Shown here: positions 41,932 through 50,689 of the stretch, piece after piece | Layout of the letters: every line of letters starts with the position of its first letter | How positions within the stretch are numbered: position 1 is the stretch's first letter | DNA from: Pelagibacterium flavum | GTDB lineage: Bacteria; Pseudomonadota; Alphaproteobacteria; Rhizobiales; Devosiaceae | Length of the DNA: 64,000 nucleotides | Reading direction: 5' to 3' | Assembly: GCF_025854335.1 (NCBI RefSeq) | Contig: NZ_CP107716.1 | Span: forward strand, 1,543,001 to 1,607,000 | Made by a program: the position numbers and the translations under genes | Notes under the pieces: generated by a model | Databases searched by the model: none | Told to the model about the DNA's origin: nothing | Seen by the model: only the letters and a program-made list of their open reading frames with translations

Positions 41932-44900
41932 TTGGCCAATCGCATCTACATCGCCATCGGACTGATCGCGATCCTTTTGCTGGGGGGCGCCTTCGTCGTT
42001 CCCTGGTTCATCGACTGGAACGCCTATAAGCCGCGCATGGAGCAGATGGCGGCCGAAGCGCTGGGCGTTGAGGTCGAGATTGCTGGCGATATGGATTTTA
42101 CCCTGCTGCCCCAGCCGCGCCTGCATTTCGAGAACGCGCGGCTGGGGCCGGCAGAGGCGCCGGTGGGATCGGCTCGGCAGATAGAGGCCGATCTGTCACT
42201 CATGGATTTCCTGCGTGATCGGTTTACCGTCACCCAGTTGCGGCTGACCGGGCCGGAACTCAATCTGGTCATTGATGAAAACGGGCAATTGCAGACGCCG
42301 ATCACGCTGGCGCAATCGGCGACGGTCACCAATGTGTCTATCGCCAATGCGCGGCTGACCGATGGCGTGGTGCGGCTGACCGATCTGCGCAGCGGGGAGA
42401 GCTGGCAGGCCGATGGGTTTGATGGAGACATGACGCTGGCTGGCGTTCGGGGACCGTTCGCCATCGAGGGGCAGACGGTGCACGGGGGCACGGCCTATGG
42501 GGTGCGGGTTTCGACGTCGGCGATGAATGCGGCCGGGCAGATGCAGGTCAGCGCCTTTGTGCGCCCGGCCAGCGGGGCGTTCTCGGTTGCTGCCGAGGGC
42601 TTGTTGGACACCGGGGGGGCACCGAGCCTTGATGGAACGCTGACCTACAGGCAGGCGCCGCCGCCCGATGATGGCGAGGCGGTGATCGGCGGGATGCTGC
42701 TGCAAAGCCCGCTGATTGCCAACAGTGAGGAGATAATTCTTTCCGAGTTTGTCCTGCTTCCCGATGAGAACCAGACGGCGACACGGCTGACGGGGGAGGC
42801 GTCACTGAGCCTTGGAGCCGAACCGGCGTTTGATGCCATGGTCTCGGGCGGGGTAGTGACGCTGCAGCCGCGGGCGGTGACCGAGGAGAGTGCTCAACCG
42901 TTTGAAATCGTGCGCCTGTTGCGCGGGATGCCCGAGCCCTTGACCCCGCCCTTGCCGGGGCGGATCGCCATGTCGATCAACGAACTGTCGGTACGCGGCG
43001 TTGCCGTGCGCGACGTTCGGCTGGATGCGACAAGCGACGGCGACATCTGGTCCGTTGAGGAATTTTCGGGGCGGTTATCGGGGGACACGACGCTGAAACT
43101 GACCGGACAGTTGGGCCGGGCGGCCGGATGGCCGGCCTTCGATGGCACGCTGGCCATGTCCTCGCCGCGGCTCGACGCGCTCTCGCTGCTCTGGAAGCGG
43201 GCGGGGGAGGGCAATCCGCTGTTTGGAATGGGCGGTTCGCTCAACGGGCAGCTGCAACTGGTCAATGACCGGCTGCGCCTTGTCGATGGGTTACTGGTGC
43301 TCGACGATACAGTGCACACGGTTTCTGGCTCGATGCGGTTCGGGGATGCGCCATCACTGGAGGTCACGGCCGGGCTTTCAGAGCTCGATGGCGGCCAGAG
43401 CGCGGCGCTCCTGGCGCTGTTGCCGCCAATCGATCCGGCGGGAACGTTCGGGTTGAGTTTTCCGCAGGGGCGCCTCGATCTCGATGTGGAGGCGGCGCGG
43501 GTCGAGGGGCTGGTGCTCGAGGATCTTTCGCTGCGCTCGGCATGGAACGGGGAAGGGCTGGAGATCGAAAGCATCGCAGTGGGAGACTATGGTGGAGTCG
43601 GATTTGAGGGTGCCGGGCGGCTATCGGGAACGCTGGCCGCGCCGGTGGTTGCCGGCGAGGGCAGTCTGACCGTGGCATCGAATGCTCCGGCAATTGGGCT
43701 TTTGGCCGGAGAAGACAACCCGTTGCGCGAGGGCCTGCTTGGCAGCCTTCCCGCGCAACTGTCGGTGGTTCTCGATCCGCCCGGACGCGACGGGGTGCAG
43801 ACGCTGACGCTCGATGGAAGGGCGGCGGCGAGCGAGGTTTCCGGCCAGCTGGAGATGACGGGAGGCATAACCGGGCTGGGGCGTGAAAATCTAGTAGTGG
43901 CGCTTGAGGCAGCGGCCGAGAGCGGCAGCGCGTTGCTCGACCAGTTGGGGATGGCGCCGCTGATCGCCGGTGACGATGGCGCGATTGCCAGTGCGCGGCT
44001 GGAGGGCAATCCGACCGGCAATATGGATGCCGAGTTCTCGCTGGAGGGCGGCGGAGAGCGGATCGATTTTTCCGGAATGCTGGTGCTTTCCGACCCTGGT
44101 TCGATCCGGGGTGAGGGGCAGACTTCGTTCCTGTTTGCCGACGGAGTTGCCCTGGCCGAACTTGCCGGCGCCCAAGGCACCTGGTTTCCGGGGCTGGAGG
44201 GGCAGGCACAAATCGGATTTGTGGGCAGTGAGAGCGTAACGCTGTCCGAAATTTCGGCCTTTGCCGGCGAGCGGGCGATCAGCGGTACGTTGTCTTATGC
44301 GGCGCAGCGGGAAACGGCGCTGGTGACCGGATCGCTCGAGTTCGACGGGCTCGATGTCGAGACGGTGGCGGCCATGCTGGCCGGCCCTGCCGGTGTGCTC
44401 GAATTCACGCCTGGCGTGTGGCCGGACGGACCGGTCGATCTGGGGGCGAGCCAGCGGACGACGCGGGGGCGGGTTGCGATAACCGCGCCGGCGCTGATGG
44501 CGGGCGATGAGCGGCTGATCGAAGCACTGGCGTTCGACTACGCGTGGGGCGAGGAGGATGTGGGGCTGCGTGGCCTGTTTGGCGAATTCGGCGGCGGCAC
44601 CATCCAACTCGATGCAACGGCGTGTTGCGCCTCGGCCCTGGCCGACAAGAGTCTGAGCGGGCGTCTCACGCTCAACGGCGTCGCCATCGATGCAGCGCTG
44701 CCCGATATGCCGGCGGATGTCCTGGGTGGGACGCTGACCCTGGGAATGCAGTTTCAGGGCAGCGGCGACAGCTATCGTGCCTTTGCCGGATCGCTGAACG
44801 GGGAGGGCAGTTTTTCGGTCGAGGATTTACGGATTGAAGGACTGTCGCCCCAGGCATTTCAGGCCGCGGCCAACGTGGACAATCTGATAGAAATCGAGCC

Positions 44901-45555
44901 AGAGGCGCTGGAAATTCTCGTTGCGACGGCGCTGCAATCGGGCCCGTTCGAGAGCCAGGATGCGGGCGGACTGGTGCGGCTGATCGGCGGGGTGGCGCGG
45001 ATCGCCAACATCGCCATGGATGGCGGCGGCGCGCGGCTGGTCGGTGGGGGCAGTCTCGATGTGGAAACTGCCGCGCTCGAAGCGGACTGGACGCTGGCAC
45101 TGACACAGGCACTGGCCGGAAACGGGCTGATTACCGAAACGACGGGACGGATCGGGATCGGAATTGACGGGACGCTGTTTGCGCCCGAGCGGAGCCTTGA
45201 TCTTGGGCCGATGGTCGATGCGATCCAGATGCGGGCCTATGAAATCGAACTCGATGAACTTGAGGCGCTGCGGGCCGAGCAGGAAGCGCGCCAGCGTGCG
45301 GCGGCCGAGGAACAGGCACGGCTGATGGAGGAGGAAGCGCGGCGGCAGACCGAATTGTTGTTGCAGCAGCAACAGGAAGAGGCAGACCGCCTGCAGATCG
45401 AGGAGCAGCAGCGCCAACTGCAGGAACTCGAAGAACAGCTTTCCGAGCCCAGCGTTACCCCATTACAGCCGGAGCCCGGTGCAGCGGATAACCCCGATTC
45501 GTCGGTTACGGTGCTGCCGCCAGGTTCACTGCAGTTGCAGAGCCTATCGCCCTGA
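41932..45555 (+). CDS. AsmA family protein
   Basis: Large envelope protein of 1207 residues anchored by one N-terminal helix (about 5-24) with the rest in the periplasm. The N-terminus ANRIYIAIGL...VPWFIDWNAYKPRMEQ and the LLPQPRLHFENARLG stretch are typical of AsmA. The long body consists of beta-rich repeats, as in the AsmA/TamB/YhdP class thought to bridge inner and outer membranes and move phospholipids. The last 110 residues turn into a Glu/Gln/Arg-rich coiled coil. The start is a TTG. The 3' end overlaps the RHH gene on the other strand by 12 bases. Confidence 0.9.
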   Translation: MANRIYIAIGLIAILLLGGAFVVPWFIDWNAYKPRMEQMAAEALGVEVEIAGDMDFTLLPQPRLHFENARLGPAEAPVGSARQIEADLSLMDFLRDRFTVTQLRLTGPELNLVIDENGQLQTPITLAQSATVTNVSIANARLTDGVVRLTDLRSGESWQADGFDGDMTLAGVRGPFAIEGQTVHGGTAYGVRVSTSAMNAAGQMQVSAFVRPASGAFSVAAEGLLDTGGAPSLDGTLTYRQAPPPDDGEAVIGGMLLQSPLIANSEEIILSEFVLLPDENQTATRLTGEASLSLGAEPAFDAMVSGGVVTLQPRAVTEESAQPFEIVRLLRGMPEPLTPPLPGRIAMSINELSVRGVAVRDVRLDATSDGDIWSVEEFSGRLSGDTTLKLTGQLGRAAGWPAFDGTLAMSSPRLDALSLLWKRAGEGNPLFGMGGSLNGQLQLVNDRLRLVDGLLVLDDTVHTVSGSMRFGDAPSLEVTAGLSELDGGQSAALLALLPPIDPAGTFGLSFPQGRLDLDVEAARVEGLVLEDLSLRSAWNGEGLEIESIAVGDYGGVGFEGAGRLSGTLAAPVVAGEGSLTVASNAPAIGLLAGEDNPLREGLLGSLPAQLSVVLDPPGRDGVQTLTLDGRAAASEVSGQLEMTGGITGLGRENLVVALEAAAESGSALLDQLGMAPLIAGDDGAIASARLEGNPTGNMDAEFSLEGGGERIDFSGMLVLSDPGSIRGEGQTSFLFADGVALAELAGAQGTWFPGLEGQAQIGFVGSESVTLSEISAFAGERAISGTLSYAAQRETALVTGSLEFDGLDVETVAAMLAGPAGVLEFTPGVWPDGPVDLGASQRTTRGRVAITAPALMAGDERLIEALAFDYAWGEEDVGLRGLFGEFGGGTIQLDATACCASALADKSLSGRLTLNGVAIDAALPDMPADVLGGTLTLGMQFQGSGDSYRAFAGSLNGEGSFSVEDLRIEGLSPQAFQAAANVDNLIEIEPEALEILVATALQSGPFESQDAGGLVRLIGGVARIANIAMDGGGARLVGGGSLDVETAALEADWTLALTQALAGNGLITETTGRIGIGIDGTLFAPERSLDLGPMVDAIQMRAYEIELDELEALRAEQEARQRAAAEEQARLMEEEARRQTELLLQQQQEEADRLQIEEQQRQLQELEEQLSEPSVTPLQPEPGAADNPDSSVTVLPPGSLQLQSLSP

Positions 45556-45756
45556 GGCCGAACGGTACCAGGCCAGAACAAAGACGCGGATAGCAGAGGA
45601 CAGGTTCGGGTCCTCGCGCGTTTCATCGATTTCTGCAATCAGATGGGGGAGCGAAACGTCACGTGTCTGGGCAATGGACTCAAGCGCATCCCAGAACTGC
45701 GGCTCAAGCGCGATAGAGGTGCGGTGGCCGGCTATAGTCAGCGAGCGCTTGCGCAC
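45544..45756 (-). CDS. Ribbon-helix-helix domain protein
   Basis: Small protein of 70 residues with the RHH_4 type fold common in alphaproteobacteria: strand RSLTIAGHRTSIALEP followed by helices FWDALESIAQTRDVSLPHLIAEID and LSSAIRVFVLAWYRS. Its start is six bases after the sspB stop, so they are probably one transcript. It may bind DNA, but no target is known. Confidence 0.88.
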   Translation of the reverse strand: MRKRSLTIAGHRTSIALEPQFWDALESIAQTRDVSLPHLIAEIDETREDPNLSSAIRVFVLAWYRSASGR

Positions 45757-45762
45757 TGTGGG

Positions 45763-46260
45763 CTATTTCTTGCGGAAGGAATCGAGGCTGACGACTTTTT
45801 CGCCGCTTTCTTCAATACCGGGCTCATCGGTTTGTTCCGCATCCCCGGCCTCTTCGCCTTCGGCATCATCGGGGTCGGCGACAATGCGCGGCCCGGCCTG
45901 AGCCTCGGCGACCTCGAATTGCAGCCCGAACTGGACCGATGGATCGAAAAAGCCCTTGATGGCGGAAAAGGGGATGAGCAGAGTTTCGTTGACGCCGTCA
46001 AATGACAGGCCGACCTCGAACCCGGTTTCGGAGACTTTCAGGTCCCAATACTGGTTCTGGAGGACGATGGTCATTTCCTTGTCGTATTGCGAGATCAGTT
46101 TCTGACTCAGGCGCACACCGGGGGCTTGCGTGACAAAGGAAATGAAGAAGTGATGATCGCCGGGCAGGCCGGTGCGGGCAACTTCGCTCAGCACTTTCCG
46201 TACGACGCCGCGCAGGGCTTCCTGGGCCAAGATGTCGTAGCGGATGTGGTCTTGTGCCAT
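45763..46260 (-). CDS. sspB: SspB, ClpXP adaptor for tmRNA-tagged proteins (alpha type)
   Basis: Adaptor that binds the tmRNA degradation tag on rescued proteins and delivers them to the ClpXP protease. The 165 residues show the alpha SspB fold: RYDILAQEALRGVVRKVL at the N-terminus, HFFISFVTQAPGVRLS, MTIVLQNQYWDL and VGLSFDGVNETLLIPFSAI. An acidic variable tail (about 120-155) ends in the conserved ClpX-binding end VVSLDSFRKK. It lies directly downstream of the ssrA gene on the same strand. Confidence 0.92.
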   Translation of the reverse strand: MAQDHIRYDILAQEALRGVVRKVLSEVARTGLPGDHHFFISFVTQAPGVRLSQKLISQYDKEMTIVLQNQYWDLKVSETGFEVGLSFDGVNETLLIPFSAIKGFFDPSVQFGLQFEVAEAQAGPRIVADPDDAEGEEAGDAEQTDEPGIEESGEKVVSLDSFRKK

Positions 46261-46338
46261 TTATGGCGGCTCCCTAAGCGATTCTCATTTGGCTCATAAC
46301 AGCCTGAATTTGCGCCGGGTTTCAAGCGAAAGAGAAAT

Positions 46339-46364
46339 GCAGGCTTCTGTTGCCAGGTGCCTGC
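46339..46364 (-). terminator. Hairpin at the 3' end of ssrA
   Basis: Read on the minus strand, GCAGGC and GCCTGC (46339-46344 and 46359-46364) form a six-base-pair stem followed by ATTTCTCTTTC. It may be a weak terminator or the last helix of the precursor RNA. Confidence 0.4.
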
Positions 46365-46653
46365 GGACCCCGCCTATGCCCGGCTAGGAGCGTAGGACTT
46401 CAATTCCCAGTTCTCGCACCGCTTACGCGGCGAGAGCGACCGGAGCCTTATTGTTGTCATTAGCAACTATAAGTTTTAGTCCGATAACGGTGGTACCATG
46501 CCGAGCGAAAACACACCCTTTACGCCCTCGTCGATCCTGTTTCGCCCCCATAAGCCTCTGTAAGCAGAGGGTTTTTGGTGGAGGCGCCGGGTACTGCCCC
46601 CGGGTCCGATGGGTTTATTACGATGGCAATTTATCGCCATAGCCGTTGCCGGC
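46340..46653 (-). ncRNA. ssrA: tmRNA, circularly permuted two-piece form
   Basis: Rescues stalled ribosomes. On the minus strand the acceptor piece comes first and ends in an encoded CCA at 46576: T-arm CCGGG-GGCAGTA-CCCGG, then CGCCTCCACCA. A 26-base spacer with the hairpin CCTCTG..CAGAGG (46555-46570) follows. The coding piece then begins GGGGGCGAAACAGGATCGACG at 46549. Its first seven bases pair with CGCCTCC to form the acceptor stem, with one G-U. The tag frame, 46464 down to 46423, reads ANDNNKAPVALAA then stop; the resume codon is GCT. Permuted tmRNA is characteristic of alphaproteobacteria. The outer ends are estimates. Confidence 0.93.
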
Positions 46654-46659
46654 ACGCTC

Positions 46660-46688
46660 AATATAAGGACCATGGGCCCCGATGAAAA
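46660..46688 (-). promoter_or_regulatory. Candidate ssrA promoter
   Basis: On the minus strand TTTTCA (46683-46688) and TATATT (46660-46665) are 17 bases apart, matching four and five of six positions of the sigma-70 consensus. It would start transcription near 46653, just before the acceptor piece of ssrA. Confidence 0.5.
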
Positions 46689-46775
46689 GGGGGCAGCAAC
46701 AAAGGGTGCAAAACCTTGTGCCGCAAACGATGTGTAGGTCGGTGCGACCGCGAATCGCGCTAGCATCGTCGCACA

Positions 46776-47570
46776 ATGAAGCAATATCTCGATCTTTTGC
46801 GCCATGTGATGGAAAACGGGGTGGACCGGGCCGACAGGACCGGGACGGGCACCCGTTCGATTTTCGGCTATCAGATGCGGTTCGACCTCAATGAGGGATT
46901 TCCGCTGCTGACGACGAAAAAACTCCATATCCGCTCTATCGTCTATGAGCTTTTGTGGTTCCTGCGCGGGGACACCAATGTGCGCTGGCTGCAGGAGCGC
47001 GGGGTCAAGATCTGGGACGAATGGGCCGACGAGAACGGCGATCTGGGACCGGTATATGGCAGTCAGTGGCGCAGCTGGCCGGCACCGGACGGACGCCATA
47101 TCGACCAGATTGCCAATTTGGTCGAGCAGATCAAGACCAAGCCAGATTCACGCCGTCATATCGTTTCAGCCTGGAATCCGGCGGAAGTGGACGACATGGC
47201 GCTGCCGCCCTGCCACTGCCTGTTCCAGTTCTACGTCGCCGACGGCAAGCTCTCGTGCCAGCTTTATCAGCGCTCGGCGGACATCTTTCTGGGTGTGCCG
47301 TTCAACATCGCGTCTTATGCGCTGCTAACCCATATGATGGCTGAGGTGACCGGGCTCGGGGTGGGCGATTTCGTGCACACCTTCGGGGATGCGCACATCT
47401 ATCATAACCATTTCGAGCAGACCCAGACACAGTTGGGACGCTCGCCGAAGCCGTTGCCGAGCCTGGAGATCGTCAACAAGCGCGACTCAATTTTCGACTT
47501 CGAATTCGAGGATTTCGAGATCGTCGGGTACGACCCCGATCCGCATATCAAGGCACAGGTGGCGGTATGA
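46776..47570 (+). CDS. thyA: ThyA, thymidylate synthase
   Basis: Makes dTMP from dUMP with methylene-tetrahydrofolate, yielding dihydrofolate that folA recycles. The 264 residues equal the E. coli length. Seen: [11 protein letters not shown] at the N-terminus, [10 protein letters not shown], the catalytic Cys146 in [12 protein letters not shown] and the substrate-binding [15 protein letters not shown]. The start codon of the following gene lies inside its stop. In many Hyphomicrobiales thyA is followed directly by folA; here 6.8 kb of other genes separate them. Confidence 0.98.
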   Translation: MKQYLDLLRHVMENGVDRADRTGTGTRSIFGYQMRFDLNEGFPLLTTKKLHIRSIVYELLWFLRGDTNVRWLQERGVKIWDEWADENGDLGPVYGSQWRSWPAPDGRHIDQIANLVEQIKTKPDSRRHIVSAWNPAEVDDMALPPCHCLFQFYVADGKLSCQLYQRSADIFLGVPFNIASYALLTHMMAEVTGLGVGDFVHTFGDAHIYHNHFEQTQTQLGRSPKPLPSLEIVNKRDSIFDFEFEDFEIVGYDPDPHIKAQVAV

Positions 47571-48550
47571 AGGCATGGGCGATCGGAGCAGTGGCTTTGG
47601 GGCTGGCGCTCCCGGCCCATGGCAATGATACCACGGCGACCATCGGGGTCGGCGGGCTGCAATTTGCGCAAAACGAGAATGTGCGCATGCTCAGCGAAGA
47701 CCTCTATCTTTCCATGGACGAGGTTCGGGTTACCTACGAGTTCGAGAACCTGACGGACACCGACCAGCATGTCCTGATCGCGTTTCCGATGCCGGACATC
47801 GAGAGCTCGCCCTATGAAATGGCGGGGTTTCCGACTGATGACCCGGAGAATTTTTTCGGCTTTTCGACCACTTTTGACGGTCAGCCTGTCGAAGCGGAAT
47901 TGTATCAATCGGCTTTCGCGCTGGGAGTGGATCGCACCAAGGAGTTGCAGAAGCTCGGTGTGCCGCTGGCACCGCATCTTTTGTCCACCGAGGACGCTAT
48001 CAACGCGTTGCCCGAGGCGGACCGGCAGGTTCTGGTGAGCATCGGCGCTCTGGGGCCGCATCCTTATGACGACAGCGGGTTTTATTCGCCCGCATGGACG
48101 TTGAAATCGGCCTATCTGTGGGACGCTGTGTTTCCTGCGGGCGAGATCGTGGAAGTGCATCACCGCTATACGCCCGGACTGGGCGGCACAGTGGCTGCGA
48201 CCTTCATCGATACCGAATATGGCCAGCGGGCTGAGTACGAGGAAAAATATTGTCTCGAGGACAATTTGGTGGCGGCCGTCGAGCGCACGCTGACCAGCCC
48301 CGACGAGCCGTGGTCGGCCCCGTTTACCGAGGCGTGGCTCACCTACATCCTGTCTTCGGGTGCCAATTGGGCCCATTCCATCGGTACATTCCGGCTGACC
48401 GTGGACAAGGGCAGCGTGGACAATTTCGTCTCGTTCTGCGGCGAGGGGGTCACCAAGACCGGGCCGACGACCTTCGAGATGGTGCAGGAAGATTTCTATC
48501 CCTGGCAGGATATCGAGGTGCTGTTCGTGGTGCGGAGGGACGACTATTGA
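47567..48550 (+). CDS. DUF4424 domain secreted protein
   Basis: A 327-residue protein with a signal peptide cut after AHG (about residue 19). The mature part matches the DUF4424 pattern: [58 protein letters not shown] and the C-terminal [12 protein letters not shown]. It is probably periplasmic; no activity is known for the family. Start and stop overlap the neighbouring genes (ATGA with thyA, TTGA with the next gene). Confidence 0.85.
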   Translation: MKAWAIGAVALGLALPAHGNDTTATIGVGGLQFAQNENVRMLSEDLYLSMDEVRVTYEFENLTDTDQHVLIAFPMPDIESSPYEMAGFPTDDPENFFGFSTTFDGQPVEAELYQSAFALGVDRTKELQKLGVPLAPHLLSTEDAINALPEADRQVLVSIGALGPHPYDDSGFYSPAWTLKSAYLWDAVFPAGEIVEVHHRYTPGLGGTVAATFIDTEYGQRAEYEEKYCLEDNLVAAVERTLTSPDEPWSAPFTEAWLTYILSSGANWAHSIGTFRLTVDKGSVDNFVSFCGEGVTKTGPTTFEMVQEDFYPWQDIEVLFVVRRDDY

Positions 48551-48879
48551 GACCGGATAAGGATGCGGCGCGGGCGCAACTGGCGGCTTTGACGCGGGCG
48601 GTGGGGAAGGTGTCGGACACTTATGCCACGCGCTGCGATATCGACCGGGATCGCGACTGGGCGGCGCTGAAACTCAGCGAGGAAACCGGCGAGCTGGTGG
48701 CAGCGTTTCTGAAGGCGACCGGCCGGGGGCGCCGCGAAGGCGAGTCGGAAGATGGGCTGCGCGAAGCGCTCGAGGATGAGGCCGCCGACGTCCTGGCGAT
48801 GCTGCTGATCTTTGCCAAGCAGAACGGCATCGACCTGACTACGGCGCTGGAGCGCAAGTGGTTTCGGTATCTGGCGTAG
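48547..48879 (+). CDS. MazG-like nucleotide pyrophosphohydrolase
   Basis: All-alpha NTP pyrophosphatase of 110 residues, likely to clear non-canonical or excess nucleotides. The two acidic motifs of the fold are visible, KLSEETGELVAAF (ExxxE) and EDEAADVLAMLLIFA (ExxxD), which bind Mg. The TTG start overlaps the stop of the DUF4424 gene, so it is translationally coupled. Proximity to thyA would suit a role in nucleotide pools, but that is inference. Confidence 0.85.
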   Translation: MRPDKDAARAQLAALTRAVGKVSDTYATRCDIDRDRDWAALKLSEETGELVAAFLKATGRGRREGESEDGLREALEDEAADVLAMLLIFAKQNGIDLTTALERKWFRYLA

Positions 48880-48966
48880 GTTGTGTAACCGGTTGATCGT
48901 GGTCCGCAAACGGCCATATTCGCTAGCGAGGGCCTGCGGTTCGGCCTTCCTTTGGGATGCCGCAGC

Positions 48967-49464
48967 CTAAGATATGTCGATGATATCGATTTCCTTGTCG
49001 CCCAGATTTGCGACGTCGCCCGCGGTTTTGCCCATGAGGGCGCGGGCGAGGGGGGAAACGTAGGAGATCGATCCTGATTTGGGATCAGCTTCGTCCTCTC
49101 CCACTATGCGGTATTTCTGTACCCTTCCATCCTCGCGACTAAAGGTGACCGTGCTTCCGAATGCGACGGTATCGGCTTGCGCTGGGGGCGGGATGACCTG
49201 GGCGGTTCGCACACGCTGGGTGAAATAGCGCAGGTCGCGCAAAGGGCCTGCCGCTTCGCGGCGCCGATCGTTGACGTCTTCTATGGCGCTTGCGGTTTCA
49301 TAGGCCTTACGGGCGGCGTCTAACTGGTCGCGGAGGGCTTTGAGCCCCGCCTCGGTCACAAGATTGGCCTCGGGCGAAATGGGGCGATCGGGCAACAGGG
49401 TTTCCGATGCCGTTTCTGCACTTTCTTCCTTGGTAAAGGCGACGCTCAATCTGGTGAACTCCAT
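48967..49464 (-). CDS. GreA/GreB family transcription elongation factor
   Basis: Binds RNA polymerase and stimulates transcript cleavage. With the ATG at 49464 it has 165 residues: an N-terminal coiled coil (about 35-90, EAGLKALRDQLDAARKAYE) with acidic residues near its tip (AIEDVNDRR), then the FKBP-like domain (VAFGSTVTF, YRIVGEDEADPKSG, ISYVSPLARALMGKTAGD). It is probably a second Gre-type protein beside a canonical GreA elsewhere. Confidence 0.88.
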   Translation of the reverse strand: MEFTRLSVAFTKEESAETASETLLPDRPISPEANLVTEAGLKALRDQLDAARKAYETASAIEDVNDRRREAAGPLRDLRYFTQRVRTAQVIPPPAQADTVAFGSTVTFSREDGRVQKYRIVGEDEADPKSGSISYVSPLARALMGKTAGDVANLGDKEIDIIDIS

Positions 49465-49536
49465 TGCGCCCGCGCGCATGGCGGGCCAAGCCGGTTATCT
49501 GGTGTGCACCAGCAGAGGTTAAAAGAGCCCTGCGGC

Positions 49537-49833
49537 TTATTGGTCGGCGGCACCTGATGGATCGACGTTGTCCAGGGTGCGAGCCGGCGAATCCGGAGCG
49601 GCCTGAGTGGGCTCGCTGGTCAATTCGCCCCCGTCGGGCACGGCTACGCCTTCGCTGGTAACTTCAGAATCACCGATATCGGCGGGATTGGCTGTGCGTT
49701 CAGGTTCTTCGGCGGTGAAAAACACCAGAAACCCTACATAGAGCAAGGCCAGAACGGCAAGAATGCCCAGAACGCCTGTGGCGAGATTGCGTGCGGGTGC
49801 TCCGCGTGCCGGCCCATTTTGCGGATCGGTCAT
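49537..49833 (-). CDS. Small single-pass membrane protein, function unknown
   Basis: 98 residues with one hydrophobic helix (about 20-40, TGVLGILAVLALLYVGFLVFF) and an acidic, Ser/Thr/Pro-rich tail of about 55 residues. A strong AAAGGAGG site stands a few bases before the ATG. I do not recognise it. Its start faces the TetR operator region. Confidence 0.75.
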   Translation of the reverse strand: MTDPQNGPARGAPARNLATGVLGILAVLALLYVGFLVFFTAEEPERTANPADIGDSEVTSEGVAVPDGGELTSEPTQAAPDSPARTLDNVDPSGAADQ

Positions 49834-49973
49834 ATTCGCCTCCTTTGCGCGTCTTACTCAACGCTGCCGAGGGGCCGAGGTTCCTCAAAAAATTATTTGA
49901 AGCCGGGCGCATGGGTTTTTTTTGAGGGCGGTGAATAGTGGCGAAAGGTTGGGTGCTCGTCTATTGTCTTGCA

Positions 49974-49995
49974 AATAACTGGCTGGTCAGTTATT
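49974..49995. promoter_or_regulatory. Operator for the TetR-type regulator, inside a promoter
   Basis: AATAACTG and CAGTTATT form a perfect eight-base inverted repeat with a six-base centre. It lies between a possible -35 (TTGCAA) and -10 (TATTAA) that are 17 bases apart, 34 bases before the TetR start. Binding of a repressor here would block the promoter of the whole operon. Confidence 0.72.
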
Positions 49996-50028
49996 AATTG
50001 AAAGTGCGGTGGCGCAAAGGAGTAGGCG

Positions 50029-50685
50029 ATGGCGAGCGAAGGTGTCAGGCGACGCGGTCCGAAATTTCGCAGACGGTCAGAAGCCCGGCCCGACGAGGTT
50101 CTGGATGCCGCGCTGGCGCTGTTTGTGGAAAAGGGGTTTGCCGCAACGCGGGTTGAAGACATCGCGGCGCGCGCGGGGGTGAGCAAGGGAACCGTTTATC
50201 TCTATTTTCCATCCAAGGACGCGGTCTTGGAAGGGCTCGTTCGCCGGGGCATCCTGCCCATCGCCGAGAGTGCGATAGAGAAGTTCGGAAATCTCGAAGG
50301 CGATCCGAGGATCATTCTTGCAAGCGCGATCAGAATGCTGGGCAGCCGATTCTCAGACCCGGAGGTTCGGGCCATCCCCAAGGTCGTTCTGCGCGAGGTG
50401 GTGAGCTTTCCTCATCTGGCGGAGATGTATCGGCGGGAAGTTCTCGATCATGTGATCCCGGTGGTCGTGTCGCTCATCGAGCGCGGCATTGCTGAAGGAT
50501 ATATGCGTCCGGTCGACCCGGAACTGACTGTCCGGTCCATTGTGGGGCCGCTGGTTCTTCATGTGGTGCTTGCCGAGGTGTTCGGCGTCGTGCCCAAGGG
50601 CGGGGTCGAGATCGAGAAGCTGATCGACAATCACCTTAGCATCCTGTTCGACGGCCTGAGCGCCGATGCGGTGAAAGCGGAGTGA
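50029..50685 (+). CDS. TetR family transcriptional regulator
   Basis: 218 residues with an N-terminal helix-turn-helix (ARAGVSKGTVYLYFPSKDAVLEGLV, about 47-71), the most typical TetR signature, and a helical ligand-binding domain. It is the first gene of an operon with HlyD, ABC ATPase and ABC permease genes, the arrangement of CecR (YbiH) with YbhG/F/S in E. coli, and an ideal operator lies upstream. It is probably an autorepressor relieved by a drug or other exported compound. Confidence 0.93.
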   Translation: MASEGVRRRGPKFRRRSEARPDEVLDAALALFVEKGFAATRVEDIAARAGVSKGTVYLYFPSKDAVLEGLVRRGILPIAESAIEKFGNLEGDPRIILASAIRMLGSRFSDPEVRAIPKVVLREVVSFPHLAEMYRREVLDHVIPVVVSLIERGIAEGYMRPVDPELTVRSIVGPLVLHVVLAEVFGVVPKGGVEIEKLIDNHLSILFDGLSADAVKAE

Positions 50686-50689
50686 GGCC

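Noticed and set aside
46261..46775. Gap before thyA read as an empty leader or a thyA riboswitch
   Set aside because: The plus strand shows no riboswitch fold I know; the minus strand gives a clear permuted tmRNA.
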